Notes: a model not told the origin generated them from the letters alone. A stretch of 64,000 nucleotides of DNA from Agrobacterium larrymoorei (GCF_005145045.1 NZ_CP039691.1:2120001-2184000); one strand, 5' to 3'; positions 44,787-54,061 are shown, counted from the stretch's first letter. Program-made: numbers and translations.

Positions 44787-46157
44787 TTAAACTTTCACGG
44801 TATCGCGCAGATGGTCCAGCCCCTTGCGCAGCGTTTCGATGATCTGGTCCACTTCCGAGTGGCTGATGGTGAGCGCGGGTGAGGCAAGCATGCGGTCTCC
44901 CGTTGCGCGCATCACCAGACCGTTTTCCAGGCAGTGGTTGCGCACGATGACGCCGATATCGTCCGGCTGTTCGAAGCGCCTGCGCGTTCCCTTATCCGCC
45001 GTCAGCTGCAAGCCGCCCATGAGGCCAACATTGGCCGCCTCGCCCACCACCTCATGGTCCATCAGGCTTTGCCAGCCTTTCGTGAAATAGGGGCCGATAT
45101 CATCGCGCACGCGCTCCACCAGCCCCTCATCCTCAATGATGCGCAGGTTTTCCAGTGCGGCAGCGGCGCAGACGGGGTGGCCGGAATAGGTGAAGCCGTG
45201 GTTGAAATCACCCACCTCGCTCAGCATCACCTCCGCCACCCGGTCGGAAACGATAACACCGCCAATCGGCAGATAGCCGGAAGAGAGACCCTTGGCGATG
45301 GGCGCCAAATCCGGCTCGTAGCCGAAATGCTGGTAGCCGAACCATGAACCCAGACGCCCGAAGCCGCAGATCACCTCGTCGGAGACCAGCAGAATATTGC
45401 GTGCCTTGCAGATGCGCGCGATTTCCGGCCAGTAGGTTTCCGGCGGCACGATGACGCCCCCTGCCCCCTGAATGGGCTCGGCCACGAAAGCGGCGACATT
45501 TTCCTCGCCCAGCTCATCGATTTTCGCATCCAGCTCCCGCGCAACCTTCAGGCCGAAATCCGCCGGGGAGAGATCTCCGCCCTCGGCATACCAGTATGGC
45601 TGGCCGATATGCGCCACGCCTTCGATTGGGAGATTGCCCTGTTCATGCATCCATTTCATGCCGCCAAGCGAAGCACCGGCCACGGTGGAGCCGTGGTAGC
45701 CGTTGCGGCGCGCAATCACCTTCGTCTTCGTCGGGTGGCCCAGCGCCTTCCAATAAACCCGCACCATGCGAAACCATGTATCGGTGGCTTCCGATCCAGA
45801 ATTCGTAAAGAACACATGGTTCATCTTCGGCCCGGCGCGCGAGGCGATCTTCTGCGCCAGCAGCGTTGCGGGCGGCGTGGTGGTGCCAAAGAAGGCATTA
45901 TAATAGGGCAGCTCATTCATCTGCCGGGAAACGGCATCGGCGATTTCGCGGCGTCCATAGCCGATATTGACGCACCACAGACCCGCGAAAGCATCGAGGT
46001 ATTTCTTGCCGGTGCTGTTATAGATGAACACGCCCTCCGCCCGCTCGATGATGCGCGTGCCGGAAGCGTTCAGCTTGCCCATGTCGGAAAAAGGATGAAG
46101 GTGGTGCGCGGCGTCGATTGCGGCCAGGTTCGAAACCGTTCTCGATATGTCGTTCAT
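44787..46157 (-). CDS. Class III aminotransferase (omega-amine/putrescine-type)
   Basis: A 456-residue PLP enzyme of the omega-amino acid:pyruvate class. Motifs are clear: SGSEATDTWFRMVRVYWKAL, the RRNGYHGSTVAGASLGG block, LLVSDEVICGFGRLG and the PLP lysine in LAPIAKGLSSGYLPIG. Relatives are beta-alanine, putrescine or other amine:pyruvate aminotransferases (SpuC-like). The exact donor is unknown. It is followed by the OsmC-like gene with a 2 bp gap. Confidence 0.92.
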   Translation of the reverse strand: MNDISRTVSNLAAIDAAHHLHPFSDMGKLNASGTRIIERAEGVFIYNSTGKKYLDAFAGLWCVNIGYGRREIADAVSRQMNELPYYNAFFGTTTPPATLLAQKIASRAGPKMNHVFFTNSGSEATDTWFRMVRVYWKALGHPTKTKVIARRNGYHGSTVAGASLGGMKWMHEQGNLPIEGVAHIGQPYWYAEGGDLSPADFGLKVARELDAKIDELGEENVAAFVAEPIQGAGGVIVPPETYWPEIARICKARNILLVSDEVICGFGRLGSWFGYQHFGYEPDLAPIAKGLSSGYLPIGGVIVSDRVAEVMLSEVGDFNHGFTYSGHPVCAAAALENLRIIEDEGLVERVRDDIGPYFTKGWQSLMDHEVVGEAANVGLMGGLQLTADKGTRRRFEQPDDIGVIVRNHCLENGLVMRATGDRMLASPALTISHSEVDQIIETLRKGLDHLRDTVKV

Positions 46158-46242
46158 CGCGTTACCTGCTCCCCTGCATCATATCTGGCGGGGAGCATGG
46201 CGGCTTCACCTGGTTTTTGCAAGGCCGCCTAGCGCAGCGAAA

Positions 46243-47154
46243 TCAAACGTTTGTGGAATCCTTTGCCACGATGACTTTCAGTTCACCGGCATGGATTTGC
46301 AGCTTCACATCCTTGTCCATAGGCAGCAATTCGCCGTCGATCACGCAACGAACATCGTTCCTGCGTCTGGGAAAATGCAGCTCCACCTCCTCCACCGCCA
46401 TGGCTGTTACGGCTGCGTTTTCCTTCAGCTTGCCGCGAAGAATATCAACCGCGAGGCCAGCAACACCAGAAGGCGTCAAGGCTTCCGCAAGGTAGAAACC
46501 AAGATGGCCGCGCGTGATATCATCCGCCACCAGCAGCGGGTTTGGCCCGAATTCGTTGTTGGAGGCGGAAATGGCGCAGACGCGCCGGTGCTGCGTCTCT
46601 CCACCAACCGTAAATTCTACGTCGAAAACAGGCGGGTCGAGCACGACGCCAATGGCAGCGCGAATATTGGCGCGGATTTTTCCAAGGCGGGAGGCATATT
46701 GCATCTTGTCGCGAATGCGCACCATGCGCGCATGCAGACCGGCGGAAAACTGGTGCACGAACGGGTGTCCGTTGGCGCTGGCAATATCCACATTCTGTAC
46801 ATGGCCCTCAGCCAGCGTATCGACAGCCTGCCAGATATCCAGCGGCAGTTTCAGCGAGCGGGCAAACAGGTTCATCGTACCGGCAGGTACCACGCCAAGT
46901 GCGATATTGTGCTTCCACGCAATTCCTGCGGCTGCGGAAATCGTTCCATCGCCACCACCCGCAATCAGGCCTTCCAGCCCGGTTTCATCGGCGGTACGCT
47001 CCATTTCCTGCACGATATCCTTGCCGGAAATCACGCGGCAGTCGATATCATGGCCCGCTTGCGTGAACACGCGTTGCGCGTGGTCACGATAGGCCTCCAT
47101 ATCCGTGGTCTTGAACGTTCCGCCATCGCGGTTGAAGATCGCAACCAACTTCAT
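46243..47154 (-). CDS. Diacylglycerol kinase catalytic-domain lipid kinase
   Basis: A 303-residue protein of the DAGK/sphingosine kinase/YegS class. The ATP-site motif GLIAGGGDGTISAAAG and the following GVVPAGTMNLFARSL are typical. It acts on a membrane lipid or related alcohol; the substrate is unknown. The protein starts MKLVAIFNRDGGTF. It is single in the spacer before the MFS exporter, which is divergent. Confidence 0.88.
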   Translation of the reverse strand: MKLVAIFNRDGGTFKTTDMEAYRDHAQRVFTQAGHDIDCRVISGKDIVQEMERTADETGLEGLIAGGGDGTISAAAGIAWKHNIALGVVPAGTMNLFARSLKLPLDIWQAVDTLAEGHVQNVDIASANGHPFVHQFSAGLHARMVRIRDKMQYASRLGKIRANIRAAIGVVLDPPVFDVEFTVGGETQHRRVCAISASNNEFGPNPLLVADDITRGHLGFYLAEALTPSGVAGLAVDILRGKLKENAAVTAMAVEEVELHFPRRRNDVRCVIDGELLPMDKDVKLQIHAGELKVIVAKDSTNV

Positions 47155-47386
47155 GTGCCCATCCAGCTTAGGTTTTCGCGCAAAGCGCGTCTTTAATCGA
47201 ATAGAACCGAAAGGGTTCCGTACACCATTGCGTGAAAAGTTGATTTTATCGAATCAAACACTACCGCGATGCACAAAAGGATGATAGTTTTGCGATAAGG
47301 TCATTTTGGTGACCAAAGACTTCCAGTCAGGGCAGATCGAGTTCTTCGGTCTTGCCCTTTTTTTCTTTTGCCACGATCCGTTACCC

Positions 47387-48640
47387 ATGACCCAGACCTG
47401 CCCTTCCGAAAACCGCGTTGCAGCGGACGACGAAACCATTGCGCAATCTGCCGCACCCATTCCGCTGACACCGCTTTCCATCGCCTTGATCGAACTGGCG
47501 CTTGCAGCAGGCGGCTTCGGCATCGGCACGGGTGAATTCGCCATTATGGGGCTGCTGCCGGATGTCGCCGATACCTATGGCGTTACCGTTCCTGTCGCGG
47601 GTTATGTCATCACCGCCTATGCGCTGGGCGTCGTCATCGGTGCGCCGATCATCGCCGTGCTGGCCGCGCGGCTCACACGCCGCGTGCTGCTTCTTTCGCT
47701 GATGGGCGTGTTTGCCGCCGGTAACATCCTCAGCGCCATGGCACCGGATTTCTGGACCTTCACCGCGCTTCGCTTCATCACCGGCCTGCCGCATGGTGCC
47801 TATTTCGGCGTCGCCGCGCTGGTGGCTGCCTCCATGGCACCCATCCACAAACGCGCCCGCGCAGTCGGTCGCGTCATGCTCGGCCTCACCATCGCAACCC
47901 TTCTCGGCACACCGCTTGCCACCTTCTTCGGCCAGATATTCTCGTGGCGCGCCGCCTTCATGATGGTTGGCGGCATTGCCCTTCTGACGGTTGCGCTGCT
48001 CTGGCTCTTCCAGCCGCGCGACAAGGTGCAGGAAGGTGCAAGCATATGGCGGGAGCTTGGCGCGTTTCGCCGCGTGCAGGTGTGGCTGACGCTCGCCGTT
48101 GCCTCGGTTGGTTTTGGCGGCATGTTCTCCGTGTTCAGCTATATCGCCAAGACGACGACCGATGTCGCCATGATGCCTGTCTCCACCGTTTCCATGGTGC
48201 TGGCGCTGTTCGGCATCGGCATGAATGTCGGCAATGTCGTCGGCTCGCGCCTCGCCGATCTTTCGCTGAACGGCACGATTGGCGGTATGCTGGCGCTCAA
48301 CGTTCTGCTCATGGCACTGTTCGGCCTCACCGCGCATAATCCTTACATGCTGTGCCTGTGCGTCTTCCTCATCGGCTGCGGCTTTGCCGCCTGCCCCGCC
48401 GTGCAGACCCGTTTGATGGACGTGGCAGCCGACGCCCAGACACTCGCCGCCGCCTCCAACCACTCCGCCTTCAACATAGCCAACGCCCTCGGCGCATGGC
48501 TCGGCGGCATCGTCATCGCCATGGGCTACGGCTATGCAGCCACCGGTTACATCGGCGCAGTCCTTTCCTTCGGCGGACTGCTTGTTTTTGCCGTTGCGGT
48601 TGTGCTGGAGCGGCGGGAGAAGGCGGCTTTCGCAGGCTGA
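47387..48640 (+). CDS. MFS efflux permease, AraJ/PbuE-like (DHA1)
   Basis: A 417-residue 12-TM transporter. ALAAGGFGIGTGEFAIMGLL is the TM1 motif of the AraJ/Sotb/PbuE group, followed by GVTVPVAGYVITAYALGVVI and the A-loop LAARLTRRVLLL. LRFITGLPHGAYFGVAALVA is the TM4 motif. These export sugars, purines or drugs. The start is uncertain: ATG 47387 has no strong ribosome site, and the frame is open to 47306. A RIME-like repeat follows the gene. Confidence 0.9.
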   Translation: MTQTCPSENRVAADDETIAQSAAPIPLTPLSIALIELALAAGGFGIGTGEFAIMGLLPDVADTYGVTVPVAGYVITAYALGVVIGAPIIAVLAARLTRRVLLLSLMGVFAAGNILSAMAPDFWTFTALRFITGLPHGAYFGVAALVAASMAPIHKRARAVGRVMLGLTIATLLGTPLATFFGQIFSWRAAFMMVGGIALLTVALLWLFQPRDKVQEGASIWRELGAFRRVQVWLTLAVASVGFGGMFSVFSYIAKTTTDVAMMPVSTVSMVLALFGIGMNVGNVVGSRLADLSLNGTIGGMLALNVLLMALFGLTAHNPYMLCLCVFLIGCGFAACPAVQTRLMDVAADAQTLAAASNHSAFNIANALGAWLGGIVIAMGYGYAATGYIGAVLSFGGLLVFAVAVVLERREKAAFAG

Positions 48641-48659
48641 TTTTCCAGAAACCACATCT

Positions 48660-48772
48660 CCGTCATTCCGGCCTTGAGCCGGAATCCAGTAGCGTCGCGT
48701 CTGCGGCGCAAAGAGTCTATTGTGATCAAAGACTTGATCACACTGGATCCCGCATCGAGTGCGGGATGACGG
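48660..48772. repeat. RIME-like 113 bp intergenic repeat, copy 2
   Basis: Bounded by CCGTCA and TGACGG, same orientation and length as the copy at 35927-36039. It has an outer palindrome ATTCCGGCCTTGAGCCGGAAT, an inner palindrome TGTGATCAAAGACTTGATCACA split at its centre, and the outer palindrome ATCCCGCATCGAGTGCGGGAT. Confidence 0.75.
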
Positions 48773-48900
48773 CGGTGAAATCAGCGCACTCCCACCCCTC
48801 AAATCAACCTTGCCAAAATTTCATATTCACCCCGCTTGACTATTTCCAGATTCAGGCGCACCACAGGCCTTACGTGCAGATGAAATCCTTCTGGCACGGA

Positions 48901-49042
48901 TATCCACGGAGCATCATTAGATGTCTAGCGACAGTAGTAGTCGATTGCCTTTGCCGAGACCGGCGAGACGTGCACTGATCTGACTCCTGTCGGCTCACCA
49001 CGTTCCGCCGAGATCGGCGGATCGACTAGAAGGTGAGCAATC
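48901..49042 (+). promoter_or_regulatory. Candidate structured leader of mgtE
   Basis: The roughly 140 bp before mgtE are rich in short inverted repeats, the best being CCGCCGA-GA-TCGGCGG (49005-49020), followed by AAGGTGAGCAATC before ATG. Other magnesium transporters of this family are controlled by leader RNAs. I do not recognise a known riboswitch here, so this is only a candidate. Confidence 0.3.
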
Positions 49043-50416
49043 ATGAACTTCCATAACCTCTCCCTGAGAGCCAGCAAGGCCGCACGTCTTTTCCGCAGCG
49101 GTGACGCAGGCCCAATCACAATTGCAGAACGCGTCGATCAGCTGAACGCTCTCGACGTTACCGAAGCCGTGGGCGCATTGCTGAAGATGCCTCAGGCAAA
49201 AGCCGTTGCCGTTCTGGACCGCCCGGAACTGCATCATGCTGCCGATATCATCTCCGCCATTCCGCTGGATCAGGCCGCCCGCCTCATCAACCTCATGTCG
49301 GACGACCGTGTTGCCGACGTCATGGCAGAGATGGACGATGCCCATCGCACCCGCCTCTTCTCCCGGCTGGACCGCGCAACGGCAACCGCCATTCAGCACC
49401 TGATGACCTATCCGCCCCGCACGGCTGGCTCCATCATGTCGACGGAGTTTGTCAGCGTGCCGGATAGCTGGACGGTGGAACAGACCCTTTCGCACATTCG
49501 CGTCGTAGAGCGTTCGCGTGAAACGGTCTATGCCATCTATGTGCTGGCTGAAGACGGAACACTGACCAAGATCGTGACGCTGCGCCGCCTCGTCACGGCT
49601 GAAGCCAATGCCCCCATCCTCTCCGTCGCATCCAAGGAAGGCGTCGTCTACGCCGATCCCCTGATGTCGCAGGAAGATGTTGCCCGCCTCATCCGCAAGC
49701 ACGATCTGCTGGCCATTCCGGTCGTGGATGAGCACGCCCATATCCTCGGCATCGTCACCGTGGATGACGTGATCGACACCATGATTGCCGATACGACTGA
49801 GGATGCGCACAAATTCGGCGGTATGGAAGCGCTCGGCAAGCCCTATATGTCCATGGGTTTTCTGGACATGATCCGCAAGCGCGCCGGCTGGCTTTCCGCC
49901 CTCTTCCTCGGTGAAATGCTGACGGCCAGCGCCATGCAGCATTTCGAGGGTGAGCTGGAAAAGGCCGTCGTGCTGACGCTCTTCATTCCGCTGATCATGT
50001 CATCCGGCGGCAACTCCGGCTCGCAGGCAACATCGCTCATCATCCGTGCGCTGGCGCTGGGCGAATTGAAGCTCTCCGACTGGTGGCGTGTGCTGGTGCG
50101 CGAACTGCCAAGCGGTCTGGCCCTCGGAGCAATCCTCGGCGCCATCGGCTTCCTGCGGCTCACCATCTGGCAGCAGGCCGGTTTCTATGATTATGGCGAA
50201 CACTGGCTGCTGGTCGGCTTCACCGTATTCTGCGCACTGGTCGGCATCGTCACCTTCGGCTCGATCTGCGGCTCCATGCTCCCCTTCATCCTCCAGCGCC
50301 TGCGCCTGGACCCCGCCAGCGCCTCGGCCCCCTTCGTGGCAACCCTGGTGGATGTCAGCGGCCTCGTCATCTACTTCTCCGTTGCGCTGGTTATTTTGAG
50401 CGGGACGTTGCTGTAG
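49043..50416 (+). CDS. mgtE: Magnesium transporter MgtE
   Basis: A 457-residue protein with the usual order: N-terminal helical MgtE_N domain (about 20-125), a pair of CBS domains (about 130-255; GSIMSTEFVSVPDSWTVEQ and LAIPVVDEHAHILGIVTVDD) and a five-helix membrane domain (about 285-455; IPLIMSSGGNSGSQATSLII). The motif GGNSGSQ lies at the pore. It carries Mg2+ into the cell, gated by its cytosolic domains. AAGGTGAG precedes the start. It stands as a single gene with a possible structured leader. Confidence 0.95.
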   Translation: MNFHNLSLRASKAARLFRSGDAGPITIAERVDQLNALDVTEAVGALLKMPQAKAVAVLDRPELHHAADIISAIPLDQAARLINLMSDDRVADVMAEMDDAHRTRLFSRLDRATATAIQHLMTYPPRTAGSIMSTEFVSVPDSWTVEQTLSHIRVVERSRETVYAIYVLAEDGTLTKIVTLRRLVTAEANAPILSVASKEGVVYADPLMSQEDVARLIRKHDLLAIPVVDEHAHILGIVTVDDVIDTMIADTTEDAHKFGGMEALGKPYMSMGFLDMIRKRAGWLSALFLGEMLTASAMQHFEGELEKAVVLTLFIPLIMSSGGNSGSQATSLIIRALALGELKLSDWWRVLVRELPSGLALGAILGAIGFLRLTIWQQAGFYDYGEHWLLVGFTVFCALVGIVTFGSICGSMLPFILQRLRLDPASASAPFVATLVDVSGLVIYFSVALVILSGTLL

Positions 50417-50424
50417 TTACCACT

Positions 50425-50460
50425 TGTCAGGACTATACAAAATTTTGTATAGTCCTGACA
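50425..50460. promoter_or_regulatory. 36 bp perfect palindrome at the higB start
   Basis: TGTCAGGACTATACAAAA (50425-50442) is followed directly by its exact reverse complement (50443-50460). Base 50460 is the A of the ATG start codon of the toxin gene. It likely serves as operator for the antitoxin (or complex) and could fold into an RNA hairpin. There is no room for a ribosome site other than the palindrome itself. Confidence 0.8.
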
Positions 50461-50789
50461 TGAAGACAATCAGGTTCCGGGGCAGCGCCCTTAGTGATTT
50501 ACGCGCTTTTCCGGAAACCGCACGGCGGGAAGCTGGATACCAGCTCGATAAGGTACAGCACGAACTGGAGCCCTCTGATTGGAAGCCGATGGCTTCCATT
50601 GGAAAAGGTGTCCATGAAATTCGGATCAGAGATGCGTCTGGCGCGTTTCGAGTGATCTACGTAGCCAAGTTCACTGTGTCGATTTACGTACTGCATTGTT
50701 TTCAGAAGAAAACGCAGAAGACCAGCAAAACGGACATCGATCTGGCGACCAAGCGCTATAGCGATCTTGTAAAGGAACTGAGCCAATGA
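50460..50789 (+). CDS. higB: Type II toxin of HigB/RelE type (phage Gp49-like)
   Basis: A 109-residue toxin. MKTIRFRGSALSDLRAFP, the repeated LEPSDWKPMASIGKGVHEIR, the HEIRIRDASGAFRVIYVAKF strand pair and VLHCFQKKTQKTSK with its conserved basic residues are typical of the phage-derived Gp49-like (DUF891) HigB group. These are ribosome-dependent mRNA nucleases. The gene order is toxin first, antitoxin second, as in higBA. The start is ATG 50460, at the end of a perfect palindrome. Its stop overlaps the next start (ATGA). Confidence 0.9.
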   Translation: MKTIRFRGSALSDLRAFPETARREAGYQLDKVQHELEPSDWKPMASIGKGVHEIRIRDASGAFRVIYVAKFTVSIYVLHCFQKKTQKTSKTDIDLATKRYSDLVKELSQ

Positions 50790-51067
50790 GCAGCGAGACA
50801 TTCGAAAGCGTATGGGACGCGATAGAAGATACCGTCGCAGAGGCCGAAAACATGAAGCTCCGGTCGACCCTGATGATGGCGCTTGAAAGACACATAAAGT
50901 CGAAAAGCTGGACTCAAGGTCAGGCAGCGCGCGCGCTAGGCGTAACCCAGCCGCGCATATCCGATCTGTTGCGCGGCAAAATCGACCTGTTCAGCCTCGA
51001 TACCTTGGTCAACATGGCTGCTGCTGCCGGTCTGCATGTTGAAATGCATGTGCTGGAAGCTGCTTAG
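50786..51067 (+). CDS. higA: Type II antitoxin of HigA type, XRE HTH
   Basis: A 93-residue DNA-binding antitoxin. The helix-turn-helix is in QAARALGVTQPRISDLLRGK, then LFSLDTLVNMAAAAGLHVEM, as in the HTH_37/XRE antitoxins paired with Gp49-like toxins. It overlaps the toxin gene by four bases (ATGA). It should bind the 36 bp palindrome upstream of higB. Confidence 0.9.
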   Translation: MSSETFESVWDAIEDTVAEAENMKLRSTLMMALERHIKSKSWTQGQAARALGVTQPRISDLLRGKIDLFSLDTLVNMAAAAGLHVEMHVLEAA

Positions 51068-51100
51068 TTTTATAGCCTTACGAATTAATACCAAATAAAA

Positions 51101-51130
51101 TTACCCGGTGCCCGACCCGGCACCGGGTAT
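51101..51130 (-). terminator. Hairpin downstream of uppP (terminator-like)
   Basis: On the minus strand ACCCGGTGCC-GGGTCG-GGCACCGGGT is followed by AATTTTATTT, placed about 37 bp past the uppP stop. It also lies after the higA-like gene on the other strand, where no clear T-run follows. Confidence 0.6.
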
Positions 51131-51166
51131 TGCGCCATCCGCTATCAATAGCAGAACGGGCGCGGG

Positions 51167-52003
51167 TTAGATTGGCTTGATGACGCCCGTGAAGAGTAGA
51201 CCCAGCAGCGCGAAGCCGATGATGATTCGGTACCAGACGAAGGGCATGTAGCTTTTCGTGGAGACCAGCTTGAGAAACACCACGATAACCGCGTAGCCGA
51301 CGACGAAGGAGATCAGCGTTGCGAGTGCCGTCTGGCCCCAGCCGACCGGGTTATCCTGGCCGATGCTCTTGAACAGCTGGTAGAAGCCCGAGCCGAAGAC
51401 GGCAGGGACTGCCAGCAGGAAGGAGTAACGCGCAGCGGCTTCGCGGGTGTAACCCAGGAGAAGGCCTGCGGTAATCGTGCCGCCGGAGCGGGAAACGCCG
51501 GGGATGAGTGCCATGGCCTGCGCGAAGCCGAAGATGATGCCGTCGCGCCAGATCAGCTTGTTCAGCGGATATTTCTTCTGGCCGATCTTGTCCGCCCAGC
51601 CGAGGATGATGCCGAAGACGATCAGCATGACAGCGGTGATGTAAAGGTTGCGCAGCGAATGCTCGATGGCATCCTTGAACAGCAGGCCAAGCAGCACGAT
51701 TGGAACCGAGCCGATGATGATGAGCCAGCCAAGGCGGACATCCGCCGGATCGTAAACGCCGCCGAGGCGAAGGTTCTTGCGCAGCCACGCCATGGCAATG
51801 CGCATGATATCGGACCAGAAATAGACAAGCACCGCCAGTTCGGTACCGATCTGAATGATGGCGGTAAACGCCGCGCCGGGGTCTTCGCCCGTTCCCAGAA
51901 ACTCTCCAGCGATCCTCAGATGCGCGCTGGAGGAAATTGGCAAGAATTCCGTAAGACCTTGAATAAAACCGAGAATCGCTGCCTCGATCCAACCAATACC
52001 CAT
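51167..52003 (-). CDS. uppP: Undecaprenyl-diphosphatase
   Basis: A 278-residue integral membrane phosphatase (BacA/UppP) that recycles undecaprenyl diphosphate for cell wall synthesis and gives bacitracin resistance. Both signature regions are present: GFIQGLTEFLPISSSAHL near residue 12 and LIPGVSRSGGTI near 160. ATG 52003 is chosen since the signature follows 10 residues later; an open frame runs 33 codons further but has no conserved content. It is a single gene. Confidence 0.96.
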   Translation of the reverse strand: MGIGWIEAAILGFIQGLTEFLPISSSAHLRIAGEFLGTGEDPGAAFTAIIQIGTELAVLVYFWSDIMRIAMAWLRKNLRLGGVYDPADVRLGWLIIIGSVPIVLLGLLFKDAIEHSLRNLYITAVMLIVFGIILGWADKIGQKKYPLNKLIWRDGIIFGFAQAMALIPGVSRSGGTITAGLLLGYTREAAARYSFLLAVPAVFGSGFYQLFKSIGQDNPVGWGQTALATLISFVVGYAVIVVFLKLVSTKSYMPFVWYRIIIGFALLGLLFTGVIKPI

Positions 52004-52131
52004 ACTAGTCCGTCCCTGAGCTGAAGAATCACTGCGCGAAATTATGAAGCAATCCGGGCAGTTCCATGTTGCAGTGCAAAAATAATTGTAAGGATAGTTC
52101 ACGCCGGGCGGCGCGCTGCAAATCCTTCCTC

Positions 52132-53529
52132 CTAACGGAGGAGAAAAGCAAGTGCCGCCTTCGCCAGCTGCCCGAATGGCGGACGTAAAAGGCTCGGCAC
52201 GCTGAAGCGCCCTTGTGAGAAAACGCCCTTAGCGTGGCTCATGCGACGGAAGCCCTCGATGCCGTGATAGGCACCCATGCCGCTGGGGCCGACGCCGCCA
52301 AATGGCAGGTCATCCTGCGCCACATGCAGCACGGTGTTGTTAATGCCGACATTGCCGGAAGTGGTGCGAGCGAGTATCTCGCGGCACACATCCCCCTGCT
52401 CTTCTCCGAAGATATATAGCGCAAGCGGCCTTGGCTTTGCGTTGATATAGGCCACCACCTCGGAAACATCTCGATAGCTGCGCACAGGCAGGATAGGCCC
52501 AAAAATCTCCTCCTGCATCACCGCCATGTCGTCAGTCGGGTTCAAGACGAGTGTCGGCGTCAGCACGCGCATCCTCGTTCCAGCCTGCGCCATTTTGGCG
52601 GCTGGTTTCAGCGCGGCACCTTTCCCGCGCGCGTCCTCAAGCAACGCGTTCAACCGAGTGAAATGCCTGTCGCTGATGATCGATGCATAGTCTTTGGCTG
52701 CGATCCCATCGGGATAGGATCTCACGACGGCCTGATCGAACGCATCGACAAAGGCTTCGATCTCCGTTTCATGCACGAAGACGTAATCCGGCGCAACGCA
52801 GGTCTGCCCGGCATTGGCGAGCTTTCCGAAGGTGATCGACGCCACGCTCTCCGCATTGACGTGCCCCTGCTGGATGATCGTCGGGCTCTTGCCGCCCAAC
52901 TCCAGCGTTACCGGCACAAGGTTCTCGCTTGCCGCCTTCATCACCATGCGTCCAACCTGCGTGCTGCCGGTAAAGAACAGGTGGTCGAAGGGCAAGCCGC
53001 TGAACTCGGCACCCACCTCGGCGTCGCCAAGAACCACGGAAACCTTTTCTTCCGGGAATATCGCGGCCAGCATGTCCTTCATCAACTGGCTGGTTCTCGG
53101 CGTCAGTTCGGAAGGCTTCAGCATGGCACGGTTGCCCGCTGCAAGCGCCGTTGCCAGCGGCACCATGGCCAGCAGAAATGGATAGTTCCACGGTGACATG
53201 ATGCCGATGACGCCGAGTGGCTGATACTCCACCCATGCGCGCCCACGCTGGAAGGTTGCCGCCACATGCCGTCGTTCCGGCTTCATGAACCGCTTCAAAT
53301 TGCGGCTGAGATAATCGATGGCCTGCACAACGCCGACGATATCCAAGAGCGCCGTTTCATAGGGAGAGCGTCCGCCGAAATCCGCATCGACTGCCTCTTC
53401 TATTCTCTTTCGGTGCGCGGTGACTGCCTTGCGAAGCGCGTTCAGATCGGCTCTTCGCTGCACGAGTGTCGGCGGGCCATTCTTGATTAAGGCATCGCGC
53501 TGCTTGTGCAGAACCTCCGCGGCGCTCAT
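52132..53529 (-). CDS. Coniferyl aldehyde dehydrogenase-like ALDH
   Basis: A 465-residue NAD(P)-dependent aldehyde dehydrogenase of the class 3 / coniferyl aldehyde (CalB-like) group. Motifs: GVIGIMSPWNYPFLLAMVPL, LFFTGSTQVGR, the catalytic glutamate in TLELGGKSPTII and the cysteine in NAGQTCVAPDYVFV, then EEIFGPILPV. The C-terminal end has extra hydrophobic residues (LAKAALAFLLR). Its start overlaps the stop of the HxlR regulator (4 bp), so the two are one operon. Substrate is likely an aromatic or long-chain aldehyde. Confidence 0.92.
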   Translation of the reverse strand: MSAAEVLHKQRDALIKNGPPTLVQRRADLNALRKAVTAHRKRIEEAVDADFGGRSPYETALLDIVGVVQAIDYLSRNLKRFMKPERRHVAATFQRGRAWVEYQPLGVIGIMSPWNYPFLLAMVPLATALAAGNRAMLKPSELTPRTSQLMKDMLAAIFPEEKVSVVLGDAEVGAEFSGLPFDHLFFTGSTQVGRMVMKAASENLVPVTLELGGKSPTIIQQGHVNAESVASITFGKLANAGQTCVAPDYVFVHETEIEAFVDAFDQAVVRSYPDGIAAKDYASIISDRHFTRLNALLEDARGKGAALKPAAKMAQAGTRMRVLTPTLVLNPTDDMAVMQEEIFGPILPVRSYRDVSEVVAYINAKPRPLALYIFGEEQGDVCREILARTTSGNVGINNTVLHVAQDDLPFGGVGPSGMGAYHGIEGFRRMSHAKGVFSQGRFSVPSLLRPPFGQLAKAALAFLLR

Positions 53530-53924
53530 TCGGCAGCGACCATTGCGGGAGCTTCAACCGGCGGCACGATGCTTTTTGCGCCGTTCTTGCAAACCACATG
53601 CGCGTCGCCCCAGCTCTTCAGCGCAGCGATTACCGGCTCCATGCTGAGGCCAAGCGGTGTCAGGCTATAATCGACACGCGGCGGCACGACCGGGAAGACC
53701 TTGCGGGAGATCAGCCCTGCCTCCTCCAGCTCGCGAAGCTGCTTGGTCAGCATGCGTTGGGTAACGTTTGGAATATGACGGCGCAGCCCGTTGAAGCGCA
53801 GCGTTCCCTCGTTCAGCAGGTGGTAGAGGATCACGCCCTTCCACTTGCCATCCAGAAAGCTCAGCGTGGATTCCACCGGGCATCCGGGAAAATTATCCGT
53901 CAGTTTCGCGCGGGGTCTGGACAT
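53526..53924 (-). CDS. HxlR-family transcriptional regulator
   Basis: A 132-residue winged-helix protein. CPVESTLSFLDGKWKGVILY, LLNEGTLRFNGLRRHIPNVT and QRMLTKQLRELEEAGLISRK are clear HxlR features, with the single cysteine C15 near the N-terminus that in related proteins senses electrophiles or redox state. It is coupled to the ALDH gene downstream and divergent from a zinc-free alcohol dehydrogenase-like gene. An operator-like palindrome lies between. Confidence 0.93.
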   Translation of the reverse strand: MSRPRAKLTDNFPGCPVESTLSFLDGKWKGVILYHLLNEGTLRFNGLRRHIPNVTQRMLTKQLRELEEAGLISRKVFPVVPPRVDYSLTPLGLSMEPVIAALKSWGDAHVVCKNGAKSIVPPVEAPAMVAAE

Positions 53925-53967
53925 GAAAAGGCTCCGTTTTCAGTATCTTGCGGCGGCCACAGTATCC

Positions 53968-53989
53968 TTTTTGTACGTATATACAAAAA
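53968..53989. promoter_or_regulatory. Candidate HxlR operator
   Basis: TTTTTGTA-CGTATA-TACAAAAA, a 22 bp inverted repeat (8 bp arms) in the spacer between the HxlR gene and the alcohol dehydrogenase-like gene. Confidence 0.55.
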
Positions 53990-54061
53990 ATGTGCATTCT
54001 TGCGGCCTTTGCTTATATCTATCAAATAGGCTCCAACGCCACAAGCAAAGGAGAAAGCATC

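Noticed and set aside
47381..48802. Open frame antisense to the MFS exporter, reaching into the RIME repeat
   Set aside because: Low-complexity, polar composition and no motif; runs into a repeat.
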